Below, one piece after another: positions 40,686 through 50,946 of a stretch of 55,115 nucleotides of DNA. This DNA comes from Acidiphilium rubrum (GTDB lineage Bacteria > Pseudomonadota > Alphaproteobacteria > Acetobacterales > Acetobacteraceae), in the NCBI RefSeq assembly GCF_900156265.1, contig NZ_FTNE01000027.1, positions 1 to 55,115 on the forward strand, in the 5' to 3' direction. The notes under the pieces are model-generated. The model was not told where the DNA came from, searched no databases, and saw only the letters and a program-made list of their open reading frames with translations. A program made the position numbers and the translations under genes. Position 1 is the stretch's first letter. Every line of letters begins with the position of its first letter.

Positions 40686-42037
40686 CGATATTATGGTCCG
40701 CCGACGAGCTCGCGATCGCCACCGGCGGCGCGTTTCCGCGTGATCGGTTCGCGGCATCCGGCGTCGCGATCGATAGCCGCAGCCTGGGTGCGGGCGATCT
40801 GTTCGTGGCCTTGCAGGATACGCGCGACGGGCATGATTTCGTGCCCGACGCCTTGCGGCAGGGGGCTGCCGGTGCGCTGGTCTCGCAGGATGCGGGCGCA
40901 GGTCCGGCTTTGCTGGTCGAGGATACCGAGGACGCGCTGAGCCGGCTTGGCGCGTTCGGCCGCGCCCGCAGCGCCGCACGGGTTGCCGCGGTTACAGGGA
41001 GTGTCGGCAAATCCACCACCAAGGAAATGCTGCGCCGCATTTTCACGGGTTTCGGTGCGACGCACGCCGCCGAAGCCTCGTTCAACAACCATATCGGCGT
41101 GCCGCTGACCTTGGCACGGCTGCCGGCCGATGCGGCTTACGCGGTGGTTGAAATCGGCATGAACCACCCCGGCGAAATTGCCCCGCTCGCGGCGATTGCG
41201 CGACCCCATGTCGCGATCATCACCAGCATCGCGGCATCGCATATCGGCCTGATGGGCTCGATCGAGGCGATCGCGGATGAAAAGGCCGAAGTGCTGCGCG
41301 GCCTGCTGCCCGGTGGCACGGCGGTGCTGCCGCGCGGGCCGCATCTCGCGCGCCTCGCGCGCCGCGCGCCGGATGGTGCGACGATCATCTCGTTCGGTAC
41401 GCATGATCTGGCCGAAGCCCGGCTGCTCGATGCTGACAGCGATGCCGGCGGTGTCTCGGTCACCGCCAACATTCTCAATCGCATCGTGCGCCTGCGCCTT
41501 GCCGCGCCCGGCACCCATATGGCGATCAACGCGGTGGCGGCGCTCGCTGCCGCTGTGGCACTCGGGCTCGATGCCGAAGCGGCGGCCGCCGCGCTCGATG
41601 GGTTTGCCCCGCTCCCCGGCCGGGGTGCGCAGCGCAGCCTGCGGATCGGCGGTGGTACGATCACCCTGCTTGATGAAAGCTACAATGCCTCCGGTGCTTC
41701 GATCCGCGCGGCCCTCGATGTGCTGGCGCTGCATCCCGGCCGCCATATCGTCGTGCTTGGCGACATGCTGGAACTCGGCGACTACGCCGATGACGAGCAT
41801 CGCGATCTTGCGGCACCGGTGGCCGCGGTCGCCGACCTGGTGTTCGCCTGCGGCGAGAAGATGCGCCTGCTGGCCGATGATCTGCCGCCCGCCTGCGCGA
41901 GCCACTGGGCACCCACCGCCGCTGACCTCGCACCTTCGGTGCGCGATGCGCTGCGCGACGGCGACGTCGTGTTAGTCAAGGGCAGCCTCGGCTCGCGGAT
42001 GCGCACCATCATCACTCTTCTTGAAGACGCCGCCTGA
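40682..42037 (+). CDS. murF: UDP-MurNAc-tripeptide:D-Ala-D-Ala ligase
   Basis: Completes the UDP-MurNAc-pentapeptide. A 451-residue Mur ligase: N-terminal domain with [18 protein letters not shown] near residues 27-44, ATP loop [13 protein letters not shown] near 105-117, [11 protein letters not shown] near 139-149, [10 protein letters not shown] near 159-168, [16 protein letters not shown] near 329-344 and VLGDMLELG near 357-365. The SVGKST form is usual for MurF. It overlaps murE by four bases and shares one base of its TGA with the mraY start. Confidence 0.96.
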   Translation: MTILWSADELAIATGGAFPRDRFAASGVAIDSRSLGAGDLFVALQDTRDGHDFVPDALRQGAAGALVSQDAGAGPALLVEDTEDALSRLGAFGRARSAARVAAVTGSVGKSTTKEMLRRIFTGFGATHAAEASFNNHIGVPLTLARLPADAAYAVVEIGMNHPGEIAPLAAIARPHVAIITSIAASHIGLMGSIEAIADEKAEVLRGLLPGGTAVLPRGPHLARLARRAPDGATIISFGTHDLAEARLLDADSDAGGVSVTANILNRIVRLRLAAPGTHMAINAVAALAAAVALGLDAEAAAAALDGFAPLPGRGAQRSLRIGGGTITLLDESYNASGASIRAALDVLALHPGRHIVVLGDMLELGDYADDEHRDLAAPVAAVADLVFACGEKMRLLADDLPPACASHWAPTAADLAPSVRDALRDGDVVLVKGSLGSRMRTIITLLEDAA

Positions 42038-43125
42038 TGCTTTACGCCCTTCTCCTGCCGCACAGCGCCGCGTTTCACGTGCTGAACCTGATCCGCTACA
42101 TCACCTTCCGCGCCGGTGGTGCGTGCATCACCTCGTTGATCGTGAGTTTCCTGCTCGGCCCGCGCCTGATCCGCTGGCTGAAATCCCTCCAGCGGCAGGG
42201 TCAGCCGATCCGCCTCGATGGGCCCGAGCGGCATCTGATCGAGAAAAAAGGCACGCCCACCATGGGCGGTTTTCTGATCCTGATCGCGATGAGCGTGTCC
42301 ACCCTGCTCTGGGCCGATCTTGAAAACGGCTATGTCTGGGCGGTGCTGATGGTCACGATCGGCTACGGCGCGATCGGGTTTGCCGATGATTTCCTGAAAC
42401 TGACCAAGCGCAACACCAAGGGCGTGCCCGGCCGGGTCAAGCTGGTGTTCCAGGCGCTGATCGGCCTGGTCGCGGCGATCTGGATCACTGAGCTGATGCC
42501 GCCGGGGATTGCCGATGATCTGGCGGTGCCGGTGTTCAAATCGCTGCTGATCCCGTTCGGGCTGGCGTTTCCGCTGATCGCGATGTTCGTCATGATGGGC
42601 GCCTCGAACGCGGTGAACCTGACCGATGGGCTGGATGGTCTGGCGATCGTGCCGACGATCATTGCCGCCGGCGTGTTCGCGCTGATCGCCTATCTGGTCG
42701 GCAACCGCATTTTTGCGCATTACCTGCAGATCAATTTCGTACCCGGTACCGGTGAGCTCGCGGTGTTCTGCTCGGCGCTGATCGGCTCGGGCATGGGGTT
42801 TCTGTGGTATAACGCACCGCCCGCCGCGGTATTCATGGGCGATACCGGGTCGCTCGCGCTGGGTGGCGCGCTCGGTTCGGTTGCGGTTGCGACCAAGAAC
42901 GAGATCGTGCTCGCGATCGTCGGCGGTCTGTTTGTTGTCGAAACGGTTTCGGTGATCGTGCAGGTGTTCTGGTACAAGCGCACCGGCCGGCGGGTGTTTT
43001 TGATGGCGCCGTTGCATCATCATTTCGAAAAGAAGGGTCTGGCGGAACCGACGATCGTGATCCGGTTCTGGATCGTCGCGATGATTCTGGGATTGGCAGG
43101 GTTGGCAACCCTGAAGATCCGATGA
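42037..43125 (+). CDS. mraY: Phospho-MurNAc-pentapeptide translocase
   Basis: Transfers phospho-MurNAc-pentapeptide to undecaprenyl phosphate, making lipid I in the inner membrane. 362 residues with about ten helices. Signature parts: [13 protein letters not shown] near residues 70-82, [13 protein letters not shown] near 116-128, [11 protein letters not shown] near 193-203, [12 protein letters not shown] near 265-276 and [12 protein letters not shown] near 325-336 (HHH motif). ATG overlaps the murF stop (ATGA/TGATG type), and the gene overlaps murD by four bases. Confidence 0.97.
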   Translation: MLYALLLPHSAAFHVLNLIRYITFRAGGACITSLIVSFLLGPRLIRWLKSLQRQGQPIRLDGPERHLIEKKGTPTMGGFLILIAMSVSTLLWADLENGYVWAVLMVTIGYGAIGFADDFLKLTKRNTKGVPGRVKLVFQALIGLVAAIWITELMPPGIADDLAVPVFKSLLIPFGLAFPLIAMFVMMGASNAVNLTDGLDGLAIVPTIIAAGVFALIAYLVGNRIFAHYLQINFVPGTGELAVFCSALIGSGMGFLWYNAPPAAVFMGDTGSLALGGALGSVAVATKNEIVLAIVGGLFVVETVSVIVQVFWYKRTGRRVFLMAPLHHHFEKKGLAEPTIVIRFWIVAMILGLAGLATLKIR

Positions 43126-44525
43126 GCAACGTTATCAAACCCTGGCCGCGCGTGTTCGAAGGCCAGAGTTTCGCCGTGCTCGGCCTTGGCCAGAACGGGC
43201 TGCCCGCCGCCGTCACGTTGCGGACCATGGGGGCCGCGGTGGTCGCCTGGGACGATGATGCGACGCGGCGCGATGCGGCCCAGGCGGCTGGTATTCCGCT
43301 CGCTAGGCCAAGCGAGGTCGATCAGCTCGACGCGCTGATCCTCTCGCCGGGGATTCCGCATGATCGTCCCGCACCGCACCCCGAGGCGGCGGCGATGCGC
43401 GCGCGGGGCGTGGCTATTCTGTCGGATGCCGAATTGTTGTTCCGCGCGGTGCGCGCCGCCGGCAGCGCCGCGCGATTCGCTGGCATTACCGGCACGAACG
43501 GCAAATCGACCACGACGGCGCTGCTCGCGCATATTTTCGCAACCTCTGGCGTGCCGGTCGCCGCTGGCGGCAACCTCGGGCCGGCGTCGCTCGCGCTGCC
43601 GCTGCTGCCCGATGACGGCATTTATGTGCTGGAAATGTCGAGTTACATGTTGGAGCGAATCGCAACGATGCGCTTCGATGCAGCCATAATGCTGAACCTT
43701 ACCCACGACCACCTCGACCGCCATGGCAGCATGGCCGGATACGTCGCTGCAAAGGCAGCGATTTTTGCGCGTCAAACCGATACCGATACGGCGGTGATCG
43801 GTATCGACGACGAACCGTCGCGCGTTTTGGCCGGGGACATTGCAACGCATGCGGCCAGCTTGATCCGGATTTCGGGCGATCACCGGGCGGATTTTTTCGC
43901 CGATCGTCGCATCCTGCAAGATGAATTTGGCCCGATCGCCGATCTGTCAACCGCGCCCGCGCTGCGCGGCACGCACAATGCGCAGAACGCCGCCGCCGCG
44001 GCGGCGGTGGCGCTGGCGCTGGGGATCGAACGCGGCCGCATCGCACCGGCGCTTGCGAGCTTTGCCGGGTTGCCGCACCGCCAGCAGCGTATCGCGACGA
44101 TCGATGGCGTCGACTTCATCGATGACAGCAAGGCCACCAATGCCGATGCCGCCGCGCGCGCGCTCGATAGTTTCGAGCGGGTGGTCTGGATTGCGGGCGG
44201 CATCGGCAAGGATGGCGGCATCGCTGGACTGGCGCCCTGGTTCGACCGGATCGACCATGCCGTGCTGATCGGCCGCGATGCTTCGATGTTCGCGCAAACC
44301 CTCGCCGCGCACGGCGTCGCGCATGAAATCGCCGGCACGCTCGACCGTGCGGTGCCGCTGGCCTTCGACCGCGCGCGCCGGCACGGCATCGATACCGTGC
44401 TGCTCTCACCGGCGGCGGCGAGTTTCGACCAGTTCGCCAATTATGCTGAGCGCGGCTTGCAGTTTGCTGCCCTCGCACGTTCGATCCCGGCACGTTCGAT
44501 CAGCCTGCCGGCGGCGTGCACCTGA
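43122..44525 (+). CDS. murD: UDP-MurNAc-L-alanine:D-glutamate ligase
   Basis: Adds D-Glu to UDP-MurNAc-L-Ala. A 467-residue Mur ligase: Rossmann-like N-terminal [17 protein letters not shown] near residues 16-32, LILSPGIP near 69-76, ATP loop [14 protein letters not shown] near 124-137, [11 protein letters not shown] near 192-202, and [17 protein letters not shown] near 331-347. In the order of pathway enzymes this is step two, yet the gene is in its canonical place between mraY and ftsW. It overlaps both neighbours. Confidence 0.96.
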   Translation: MSNVIKPWPRVFEGQSFAVLGLGQNGLPAAVTLRTMGAAVVAWDDDATRRDAAQAAGIPLARPSEVDQLDALILSPGIPHDRPAPHPEAAAMRARGVAILSDAELLFRAVRAAGSAARFAGITGTNGKSTTTALLAHIFATSGVPVAAGGNLGPASLALPLLPDDGIYVLEMSSYMLERIATMRFDAAIMLNLTHDHLDRHGSMAGYVAAKAAIFARQTDTDTAVIGIDDEPSRVLAGDIATHAASLIRISGDHRADFFADRRILQDEFGPIADLSTAPALRGTHNAQNAAAAAAVALALGIERGRIAPALASFAGLPHRQQRIATIDGVDFIDDSKATNADAAARALDSFERVVWIAGGIGKDGGIAGLAPWFDRIDHAVLIGRDASMFAQTLAAHGVAHEIAGTLDRAVPLAFDRARRHGIDTVLLSPAAASFDQFANYAERGLQFAALARSIPARSISLPAACT

Positions 44526-45688
44526 TGCCGATTCTCTCACGCGCGGATACCTCGGTCGTCGGGCGCTGGTGGTGGAGCATCGATCGCGTCATGCTCACCG
44601 CCCTGATCCTGCTGGTCGGCATCGGCTATGTGCTGGCGCTTGCGGCGACGCCGGCCACCAATATCGCTTTGTCCGACCCGCGCACGATGGTGATGATCAA
44701 GCAGATCGTCTACCTCGCGGTCGGCGCCTTCGTGATGATCGCGACCTCGATGCTCGACCTCAAGCAGGTCAAGCTCGCGGCACTGGGTATCGGCATCATT
44801 TTTCTGATCCTGACCGCCTTCACTTTGGTGCATGGCGTGGTGATCGATGGTGGGCGGCGCTGGATCGCGCTGCCCGGCTTTACGATCCAGCCTTCCGAAT
44901 TCCTCAAGCCCGCGCTGATCATCGCGACCGCCTGGCTGCTCGCCGAGCGCCGCCGCACCCCTGGCTTTCCCGGCATGATGGCAGCACTCGGCCTCAACGG
45001 TTTGGTGCTGCTGATGCTGCTGCGCCAGCCCGATGTCGGCTCGACCGCGCTGGTCGCCTCGACCTTCCTGGTCCAGTTGTTCCTCGATGGGCTCAATGTG
45101 TATTGGGTCGGCATCGCGGTGGCCGGGTTCGGGGCCGCGGGTTTTGCGGCGTTCGAGTTCATCGCCCATGTCCACATGCGCGTGATGCTGTTTCTGCACC
45201 CGACCAAGGACAAGGCGTATCAGGCGATCACCGCACTTTCGGCGTTCGGCAACGGCGGCCTGTGGGGCCGTGGCCCCGGCGAAGGCCAGGTGAAACATTA
45301 TCTGCCGGATGCGCGCGCCGATTTCGTGTTCGCGGTGGCCGGCGAGGAATTCGGGTTGATCGTCTGCCTCGGCATTATTCTGATCTTCGCGGTCATCGTG
45401 CTGCGCGGCCTCGCGCGCATCCTGCGTGAGACCGATCTGTTCGTGGCCCTGGCGGCGTCGGGCCTGCTGGTCAGTTTCGGGCTGCAGGCGTTCATCAACA
45501 TGGCGTCGTCGCTGTCGCTGATCCCGACCAAGGGCATGACGCTGCCGTTCATTTCCTACGGTGGTTCGGCGGTGCTCGCGGTCGGGCTGCACATGGGATT
45601 CCTGCTCGCGCTGACCCGCAAGCGCAACCACGCGGAACGCGCCGCCGAACGCGGTGCCGGCGCGACCATGCAGGACCGGGTGGCATGA
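44525..45688 (+). CDS. ftsW: Septal peptidoglycan polymerase FtsW (SEDS family)
   Basis: A 387-residue, ten-helix SEDS glycosyltransferase that polymerises lipid II with FtsI at the septum. Family blocks: RRWIALPGFTIQPSEFLKPA near residues 116-135, DVGSTALVASTFLVQLFLDG near 175-194, KDKAYQAITALSAFGNGGLWGRGPG split as QAITAL and GGLWG-x-GPG near 234-258, LPDARADFVFAVAGEEFG near 264-281 and MTLPFISYGGSA near 338-349. The ATG at 44525 shares a base with the murD stop; a GTG at 44516 is also in frame. It overlaps murG by four bases. Confidence 0.95.
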   Translation: MPILSRADTSVVGRWWWSIDRVMLTALILLVGIGYVLALAATPATNIALSDPRTMVMIKQIVYLAVGAFVMIATSMLDLKQVKLAALGIGIIFLILTAFTLVHGVVIDGGRRWIALPGFTIQPSEFLKPALIIATAWLLAERRRTPGFPGMMAALGLNGLVLLMLLRQPDVGSTALVASTFLVQLFLDGLNVYWVGIAVAGFGAAGFAAFEFIAHVHMRVMLFLHPTKDKAYQAITALSAFGNGGLWGRGPGEGQVKHYLPDARADFVFAVAGEEFGLIVCLGIILIFAVIVLRGLARILRETDLFVALAASGLLVSFGLQAFINMASSLSLIPTKGMTLPFISYGGSAVLAVGLHMGFLLALTRKRNHAERAAERGAGATMQDRVA

Positions 45689-46791
45689 GAGGCACGATGC
45701 TCAAACCCATCATCATCGCCGCCGGAGGCACCGGCGGTCATTTGTTTCCGGCCGAAGCCGTGGCCGATGTGCTGATGCGGCGGGGTGAGCGCGTGGTGCT
45801 GATGACCGATGCGCGCTCCGGCGCCGGTCAATCCGCGGTCTTCGCCGGGTGCGAGCAGCATGTGATCGAAGGGGCCGGCCTTGCCGGGCGCAGCCCCGCG
45901 CTGGTCGCCGCCGGCCTGCGGCAACTCGCGCGCGGCACGAAATCGGCCCGCACCCTGCTCACCACGCTCGACGCGGCGGCGGTGATCGGGTTCGGTGGCT
46001 ATCCCTCGGTGCCGCCGATCGTGGCAACGCTCGGCCTGCGTCGCCGGCCCGCGGTTATTCTGCACGACCAGAACGCCATCCTCGGCGGTGCCAATCGCAT
46101 GCTCGCGCGGATCGCGGATCATCTGGCGACCAGTTTTCCAAAGACCGAGGCAGTGCCACGGCGGATCAAGACCACGCTGACTGGTAATCCGGTGCGCCCG
46201 GCGGTGGTGAACCTGCTCGCCGCGCCCTTCGTGCCGCCCGCTCAAACCATCGATCTGCTGGTGCTGGGCGGCTCGCTCGGCGCGCGGATTTTTGCGAGCC
46301 TGATCCCGGCCGCGCTTGCGGCCCTGCCCGAACCCCTGCGCCGCCGGATCCGCCTGACCATGCAATGCCCGCAACCCGAAATCGCGGCCGCGCGCGCGCT
46401 GCTGGATGCCGCCGCGATCACCAACGACCTCGCACCGTTTTTCACCGATGTCGCACCCCGCATCGCCGCCGCACATCTGGTCATCGCCCGCGCCGGGGGC
46501 TCGACGGTTGCCGAACTCGCGGTGATCGGCCGGCCGGCGATTTTCATCCCGCTCGCGATCAATACCGATCAGCGCCACAACGCCGATGCGATCGCGCGCA
46601 AGGGCGGCGCCATCCGGCTCGATCAGGCGAGCCTCACCCCGCCCGTGCTGGCTCGCGCGGTCGAGACGCTGCTGGCCGAACCCGGCCGGCTGGCCGCGAT
46701 GGCCCAGGCGGCGGCCGCCTGCGGCATCGCCGATGCCAGCACGCGGCTCGCCGATCTGGTGCAATCCTGTGTCGCGGCGCGCGTATCATGA
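45685..46791 (+). CDS. murG: UDP-GlcNAc:lipid I GlcNAc transferase
   Basis: Makes lipid II at the cytoplasmic face of the membrane. The 368-residue GT-B enzyme begins [19 protein letters not shown] near residues 9-27 (G-loop 1), [11 protein letters not shown] near 102-112, [15 protein letters not shown] near 125-139, the third G-loop [12 protein letters not shown] near 192-203 and the UDP-GlcNAc site [16 protein letters not shown] near 270-285, with [17 protein letters not shown] near 297-313. It overlaps ftsW and murC by four bases each. Confidence 0.96.
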   Translation: MRGTMLKPIIIAAGGTGGHLFPAEAVADVLMRRGERVVLMTDARSGAGQSAVFAGCEQHVIEGAGLAGRSPALVAAGLRQLARGTKSARTLLTTLDAAAVIGFGGYPSVPPIVATLGLRRRPAVILHDQNAILGGANRMLARIADHLATSFPKTEAVPRRIKTTLTGNPVRPAVVNLLAAPFVPPAQTIDLLVLGGSLGARIFASLIPAALAALPEPLRRRIRLTMQCPQPEIAAARALLDAAAITNDLAPFFTDVAPRIAAAHLVIARAGGSTVAELAVIGRPAIFIPLAINTDQRHNADAIARKGGAIRLDQASLTPPVLARAVETLLAEPGRLAAMAQAAAACGIADASTRLADLVQSCVAARVS

Positions 46792-48227
46792 GGGCGATGC
46801 CGCTCGGGATCGGGATGATCCATTTCGTTGGTATCGGCGGTATCGGCATGTCCGGCATTGCCGAGGTGCTGCATAATCTGGGCTACGCCGTGCAGGGTTC
46901 CGACATTGCGGAAAACGCCAACGTCGCCCGGCTGCGCGCCGCCGGCATCCAGGTCGCGATCGGCCATGCCGCCGCCAACCTCGGCGCCGCCCAGGTCGTC
47001 GTGATCTCGACCGCGGTGCCGCGTGACAATCCCGAGGTTCAGGCCGCGCGCAGCAAGCTGATCCCGGTGGTGCGGCGCGCTGAAATGCTGGCCGAACTGA
47101 TGCGCCTGCGCTGGTCGGTCGCGATCGGCGGCACCCACGGCAAGACCACCACCACCAGCATCGTCGCCGCTGTGCTCGAAGGTGCCGGGTTCGATCCCAC
47201 CGTGATCAACGGCGGCATCATCAACGCCTACGGCACCAATGCGCGCCTCGGCACCGGCGACTGGATGGTGGTCGAGGCCGATGAAAGCGACGGCAGCTTT
47301 CTTCGCCTGCCCTCGGTCATCGCGGTCGTCACCAATATGGACCCCGAACATCTCGACCATTGGGGCACCCGCGAGGCGATGGAGGCGGGCTATCGGCAGT
47401 TCGTCTCGAACATCCCGTTCTATGGTTTCGCGGTGCTGTGCATCGATCATCCGGCGGTGCAGCAGATGATCCCCGATCTGTCGGATCATCGGCTGATCAC
47501 CTATGGGTTCTCGCCGCAGGCCGATGTCCGTGCCGAGCGCATCATGTCCGACCGCAATGGCGCGACCTTCGAGGTGCGCCTGTCCGACCGCATCGGCGGC
47601 AAGGCGCGCCGGATGGGCCCGTTCCGCCTGCCGATGCTCGGCAATCACAACGTGTCCAACGCGCTCGCGGCCATCACCATCGGGCTGGAGATGGACGTGC
47701 CCGAAATCGATCTGCGCGCCGCCCTGGCGGGGTTTGCCGGCGTCAAGCGCCGTTTCACCAAAACCGGCGAGGTCGGCGGCATCACCATCATCGATGATTA
47801 CGGCCATCACCCGGTCGAGATCGCGGCGGTGCTGAAGGCGGCGCGGCAGGCCGGCGCGCGCGAGGTGATTGCCGTCGTGCAGCCGCACCGGTTTTCGCGC
47901 CTTGCCTCGCTGTTCGATGATTTCTGCACCTGCATGAACGATGCCGACACTGTTATCGTCGCTGATGTGTACGCCGCCGGTGAAGAGCCGATCGAAGGCG
48001 TCGATCGCGATGCCTTGATCGATGGCCTGCGCTCGCGCCAGCATCGTGCCGTGGTGCCGTTGGCCAGCCCCGATCATCTGGCCGAAATGGTCAACGCGAT
48101 CGCCCGCCCCGGCGATTTCGTGGTGTGTCTCGGTGCCGGCACCATCACCCAATGGGCGCAGGCGCTGCCGGCGCAGTTGCAGGCGCTGACCGATCAGAAT
48201 CGCCGCGGCCAGGGTGGCCTGCGATGA
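46788..48227 (+). CDS. murC: UDP-MurNAc:L-alanine ligase
   Basis: First amino acid ligase of the stem peptide. 479 residues: [20 protein letters not shown] near residues 11-30 (UDP binding), ATP loop [17 protein letters not shown] near 115-131, [11 protein letters not shown] near 161-171, [11 protein letters not shown] near 184-194 and [18 protein letters not shown] near 335-352. ATG at 46788 overlaps the murG stop by four bases; an ATG at 46797 is also possible. It overlaps murB. Confidence 0.96.
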   Translation: MRAMPLGIGMIHFVGIGGIGMSGIAEVLHNLGYAVQGSDIAENANVARLRAAGIQVAIGHAAANLGAAQVVVISTAVPRDNPEVQAARSKLIPVVRRAEMLAELMRLRWSVAIGGTHGKTTTTSIVAAVLEGAGFDPTVINGGIINAYGTNARLGTGDWMVVEADESDGSFLRLPSVIAVVTNMDPEHLDHWGTREAMEAGYRQFVSNIPFYGFAVLCIDHPAVQQMIPDLSDHRLITYGFSPQADVRAERIMSDRNGATFEVRLSDRIGGKARRMGPFRLPMLGNHNVSNALAAITIGLEMDVPEIDLRAALAGFAGVKRRFTKTGEVGGITIIDDYGHHPVEIAAVLKAARQAGAREVIAVVQPHRFSRLASLFDDFCTCMNDADTVIVADVYAAGEEPIEGVDRDALIDGLRSRQHRAVVPLASPDHLAEMVNAIARPGDFVVCLGAGTITQWAQALPAQLQALTDQNRRGQGGLR

Positions 48228-49153
48228 TGGCCGCCAGCATCCAGGCCGACTGGCGCGACAGCCTGCCGACCCCGCGCGGCCGGGTCGCGTTCGATGCGCC
48301 GCTGGGGGCGGCCACCTGGTTTCGGGTGGGGGGTGAGGCCGCGTATCTGCTGCGCCCGCAGGACGCCGATGATCTGGCGGCGTTCATGGCTTCGGTGCCG
48401 CCCGAACTGCCGGTTACCATCATCGGGGCGGCCTCGAACCTGATTATTCGCGATGGCGGGATTCCCGGCATCGTCGTCAAACTCGCGCGCGGCTTCAGCG
48501 ACATCGCGATCGAGCCCGATGGCGTGATCGCGGGTGCGGCGGCGCTCGACATGACGATTGCCGAAACCGCCGCCGCCGCCGGTCTTGCCGGTCTCGAATT
48601 CCTGTCCGGCATTCCCGGCTCGCTCGGCGGTGCCGTCGCGATGAACGCCGGCGCCTATGGCAGCGAAATCCGCGACGTGCTCGACTGGGCCGAGATCATC
48701 GGGCGCGACGGCACCATCGCCCGCTACACCGCGGCCGATCTCGCGCTGTCCTACCGCCATGCCAGCCTGCCGCCGGGCGGCATCGTTGTGCGTGCGCGCC
48801 TGATCGCGCGCGGCGATCAACCGGCAGCGATCGCCGCCAGGATGGCCGATATCCGCACCAATCGCGAGGCGAGCCAGCCGATCCGCGCGCGCACCGGCGG
48901 CTCGACGTTTCGTAACCCGGAGGGTCACAAGGCCTGGCAGTTGATCGATCAGGCGGGCTGCCGCGGCATGGTGATCGGCGATGCCCAGGTTTCTGAAAAA
49001 CACTGCAATTTCCTGATTAATCGCGGTGCCGCCACCGCCGCCGACCTCGAAGCTCTGGGCGATGCGGTGCGCGCGCGCGTGCGCGCCGAAACCGGCATTG
49101 CGCTGCTGTGGGAAATCAAGCGCATCGGCGTCGCGCCAGGGGCGCGGTCATGA
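48224..49153 (+). CDS. murB: UDP-N-acetylenolpyruvoylglucosamine reductase
   Basis: FAD-dependent enzyme making UDP-MurNAc. The 309-residue protein shows [15 protein letters not shown] near residues 27-41, the FAD-binding [20 protein letters not shown] split as GAASNL and R-D-G-G near 65-78, [19 protein letters not shown] near 127-145, [20 protein letters not shown] near 223-242 (catalytic Ser in GSTF) and [20 protein letters not shown] near 257-276. The GSTF-x-NP form indicates type II MurB. The ATG at 48224 overlaps the murC stop; ATG 48227 is an alternative. It overlaps ddl by four bases. Confidence 0.95.
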   Translation: MMAASIQADWRDSLPTPRGRVAFDAPLGAATWFRVGGEAAYLLRPQDADDLAAFMASVPPELPVTIIGAASNLIIRDGGIPGIVVKLARGFSDIAIEPDGVIAGAAALDMTIAETAAAAGLAGLEFLSGIPGSLGGAVAMNAGAYGSEIRDVLDWAEIIGRDGTIARYTAADLALSYRHASLPPGGIVVRARLIARGDQPAAIAARMADIRTNREASQPIRARTGGSTFRNPEGHKAWQLIDQAGCRGMVIGDAQVSEKHCNFLINRGAATAADLEALGDAVRARVRAETGIALLWEIKRIGVAPGARS

Positions 49154-50076
49154 TCGGCGCCTCGCCCGGCATCAAGCGCGTCGCGGTGCTGTTCGGTGGC
49201 ATCTCGGCGGAGCGCGAGGTTAGTCTCGCCACCGGCCGCCAGGTGATCGCCGCCCTGCGCACCGCCGGCTACGAGGTGCTCGCCATCGAGGTCGGGGCCG
49301 ATCTCGGCGCGGTGATCGCCGCACTCACGCCCGCGCCGGATGCGGTGTTCAACGCGCTGCACGGCCGCTTCGGCGAGGATGGCACGATCCAGGGCGTGCT
49401 CGACTATATGGGCATCCCCTACACCCATTCCGGCGTGCGCGCCTCCGCGATGGCGATGGATAAATCGGTCGCCAAGGCCGCTTTCGCCGCCGCCGGCCTG
49501 CCGCTGGCGCAGCATCGCATCGTGCCGCGCGACGAACTCGCCGAGGCCGATCCGCTGCCGCGGCCCTATGTGCTGAAACCGGTCAATGAAGGCTCTTCGG
49601 TCGGTGTGCATATCATCCGCCACGGCGATAATCGCCGCGCCGATATCGCGCGCGACTGGCCGTTCGGCGACACCGTGATGGCCGAGGAATATATCCCGGG
49701 CCGCGAACTCACCGTCGCCGTGCTCGATGGCCGGGCGCTGGCGGTGACCGAAATCCGCTCTGATGGGTTCTACGACTACACGGCCAAATATGCCGAAGGC
49801 GGCTCCCGCCACGATGTGCCGGCCCGCGTGACGCAGGAAATCACCGCGCGGGCCAAGGATGTCGCGGTCGCGGCGCATCACGCGCTCGGCTGCCGCGGCG
49901 CCTCGCGCGCCGATTTCCGATACGATGACGAAACCGATCGCCTGGTGCTGCTCGAGGTCAATACCCAGCCGGGCCTGACGCCGACCTCGCTGGTGCCCGA
50001 GCAGGCGGCTTATTGCGGCATCGATTTCCCGGCGCTGTGCGCCTGGATGGTGGAGCACGCCGCATGCCGCGTGTAA
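49150..50076 (+). CDS. ddl: D-alanine:D-alanine ligase
   Basis: ATP-grasp enzyme making D-Ala-D-Ala for MurF. 308 residues: VLFGGISAEREVSLATGRQV near residues 13-32, NALHGRFGEDGTIQGVLDYM near 69-88, PYTHSGVRASAMAMDK near 91-106, VLKPVNEGSSVGVHII near 142-157, and the C-terminal LEVNTQPGLTPTSLVPEQA near 273-291. ATG at 49150 overlaps murB by four bases. It overlaps the start of ftsQ by 13 bases. DdlB-type placement inside the dcw cluster is canonical. Confidence 0.96.
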   Translation: MIGASPGIKRVAVLFGGISAEREVSLATGRQVIAALRTAGYEVLAIEVGADLGAVIAALTPAPDAVFNALHGRFGEDGTIQGVLDYMGIPYTHSGVRASAMAMDKSVAKAAFAAAGLPLAQHRIVPRDELAEADPLPRPYVLKPVNEGSSVGVHIIRHGDNRRADIARDWPFGDTVMAEEYIPGRELTVAVLDGRALAVTEIRSDGFYDYTAKYAEGGSRHDVPARVTQEITARAKDVAVAAHHALGCRGASRADFRYDDETDRLVLLEVNTQPGLTPTSLVPEQAAYCGIDFPALCAWMVEHAACRV

Positions 50077-50933
50077 AACCCAAATCCCGCAAGCCGGTCG
50101 TGCAGGATCGCCCCAGCGCGCGCACCCTGCTGCTGCGCCGGCTGCGCAAATCGCGCAAGCCGATTATTTTCGGCATCGCCATCGTGTCTGCCCTGGTGAT
50201 CGTGCCGCTCGGGCTGCGCGGGGTCGATGCGCTGTTCCGCCCGGTGCATAACGCCGCCGCCGCGGTGCTGGCGGATGGCGGCTTCCGGGTTCGCCATATC
50301 GAAATCTCCGGTGCCTCGACCACGCCCCGCGCGGCGATCGAGCGGGCGCTCGGTGTGGCCAAGGGCATGCCGATCCTCGGATTTTCGCCCGCCCAGGCCT
50401 CGGCGCGGATCGCGGCCCTGGGGGCGGTGCGCAGCGCGACGGTCGAACGCCTGCTGCCCGATACGGTGCGGGTTGCCGTGGTCGAGCGCCGTCCCATCGC
50501 GATCTGGCAACAGCCCGACAACCGCTTCGCCCTGATCGGGCCGGACGGCACCGTGCTGCTCGGCCACGATGCCGCGGCCGCCCGCGCGCACGACCCTGAC
50601 CTGCCGCTGCTGGTCGGCGCCGGCGTGCCGCAGCACGCAAAAGCGCTGCTCGCCCTGCTGAAACAATATCCCTCGATCGCCAAACACGTCGTCGCCGCGG
50701 AACGGATCGACAATCTGCGCTGGAATCTGCTGCTGCGCGACCACACCACGGTCAAGCTGCCGGACCAGCACGAAGCGACCGCGATGGCGCGGCTGATGCA
50801 GGCGGATGACCGGATCAACCTGCTGGAACGCCCGGTGCTGACCATCGATCTGCGGCTCGCGGATCGTCTGGTGGTGCGCCCCTATCCCAAGGGGTTCCTT
50901 TCGGAAGCCGCAGCACCGGGGCATCAATCATGA
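50064..50933 (+). CDS. ftsQ: Cell division protein FtsQ
   Basis: A 289-residue bitopic protein of the FtsQLB complex. A basic cytoplasmic tail (RVKPKSRKPVVQDRPSAR) leads to a membrane helix near residues 33-52 (IIFGIAIVSALVIVPLGL), the POTRA domain starting FRVRHIEISGASTTPRAAIE near 74-93 and the FtsQ beta domain with VRSATVERLLPDTVRVAVVE split as R-S-A-x-V and L-P-D-T near 118-135, RRPIAIWQ near 138-145 and GPDGTVL near 156-162. ATG at 50064 lies within the ddl 3' end; ftsA follows after 13 bp. Confidence 0.93.
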   Translation: MPRVKPKSRKPVVQDRPSARTLLLRRLRKSRKPIIFGIAIVSALVIVPLGLRGVDALFRPVHNAAAAVLADGGFRVRHIEISGASTTPRAAIERALGVAKGMPILGFSPAQASARIAALGAVRSATVERLLPDTVRVAVVERRPIAIWQQPDNRFALIGPDGTVLLGHDAAAARAHDPDLPLLVGAGVPQHAKALLALLKQYPSIAKHVVAAERIDNLRWNLLLRDHTTVKLPDQHEATAMARLMQADDRINLLERPVLTIDLRLADRLVVRPYPKGFLSEAAAPGHQS

Positions 50934-50946
50934 AAAGGACCGCGCC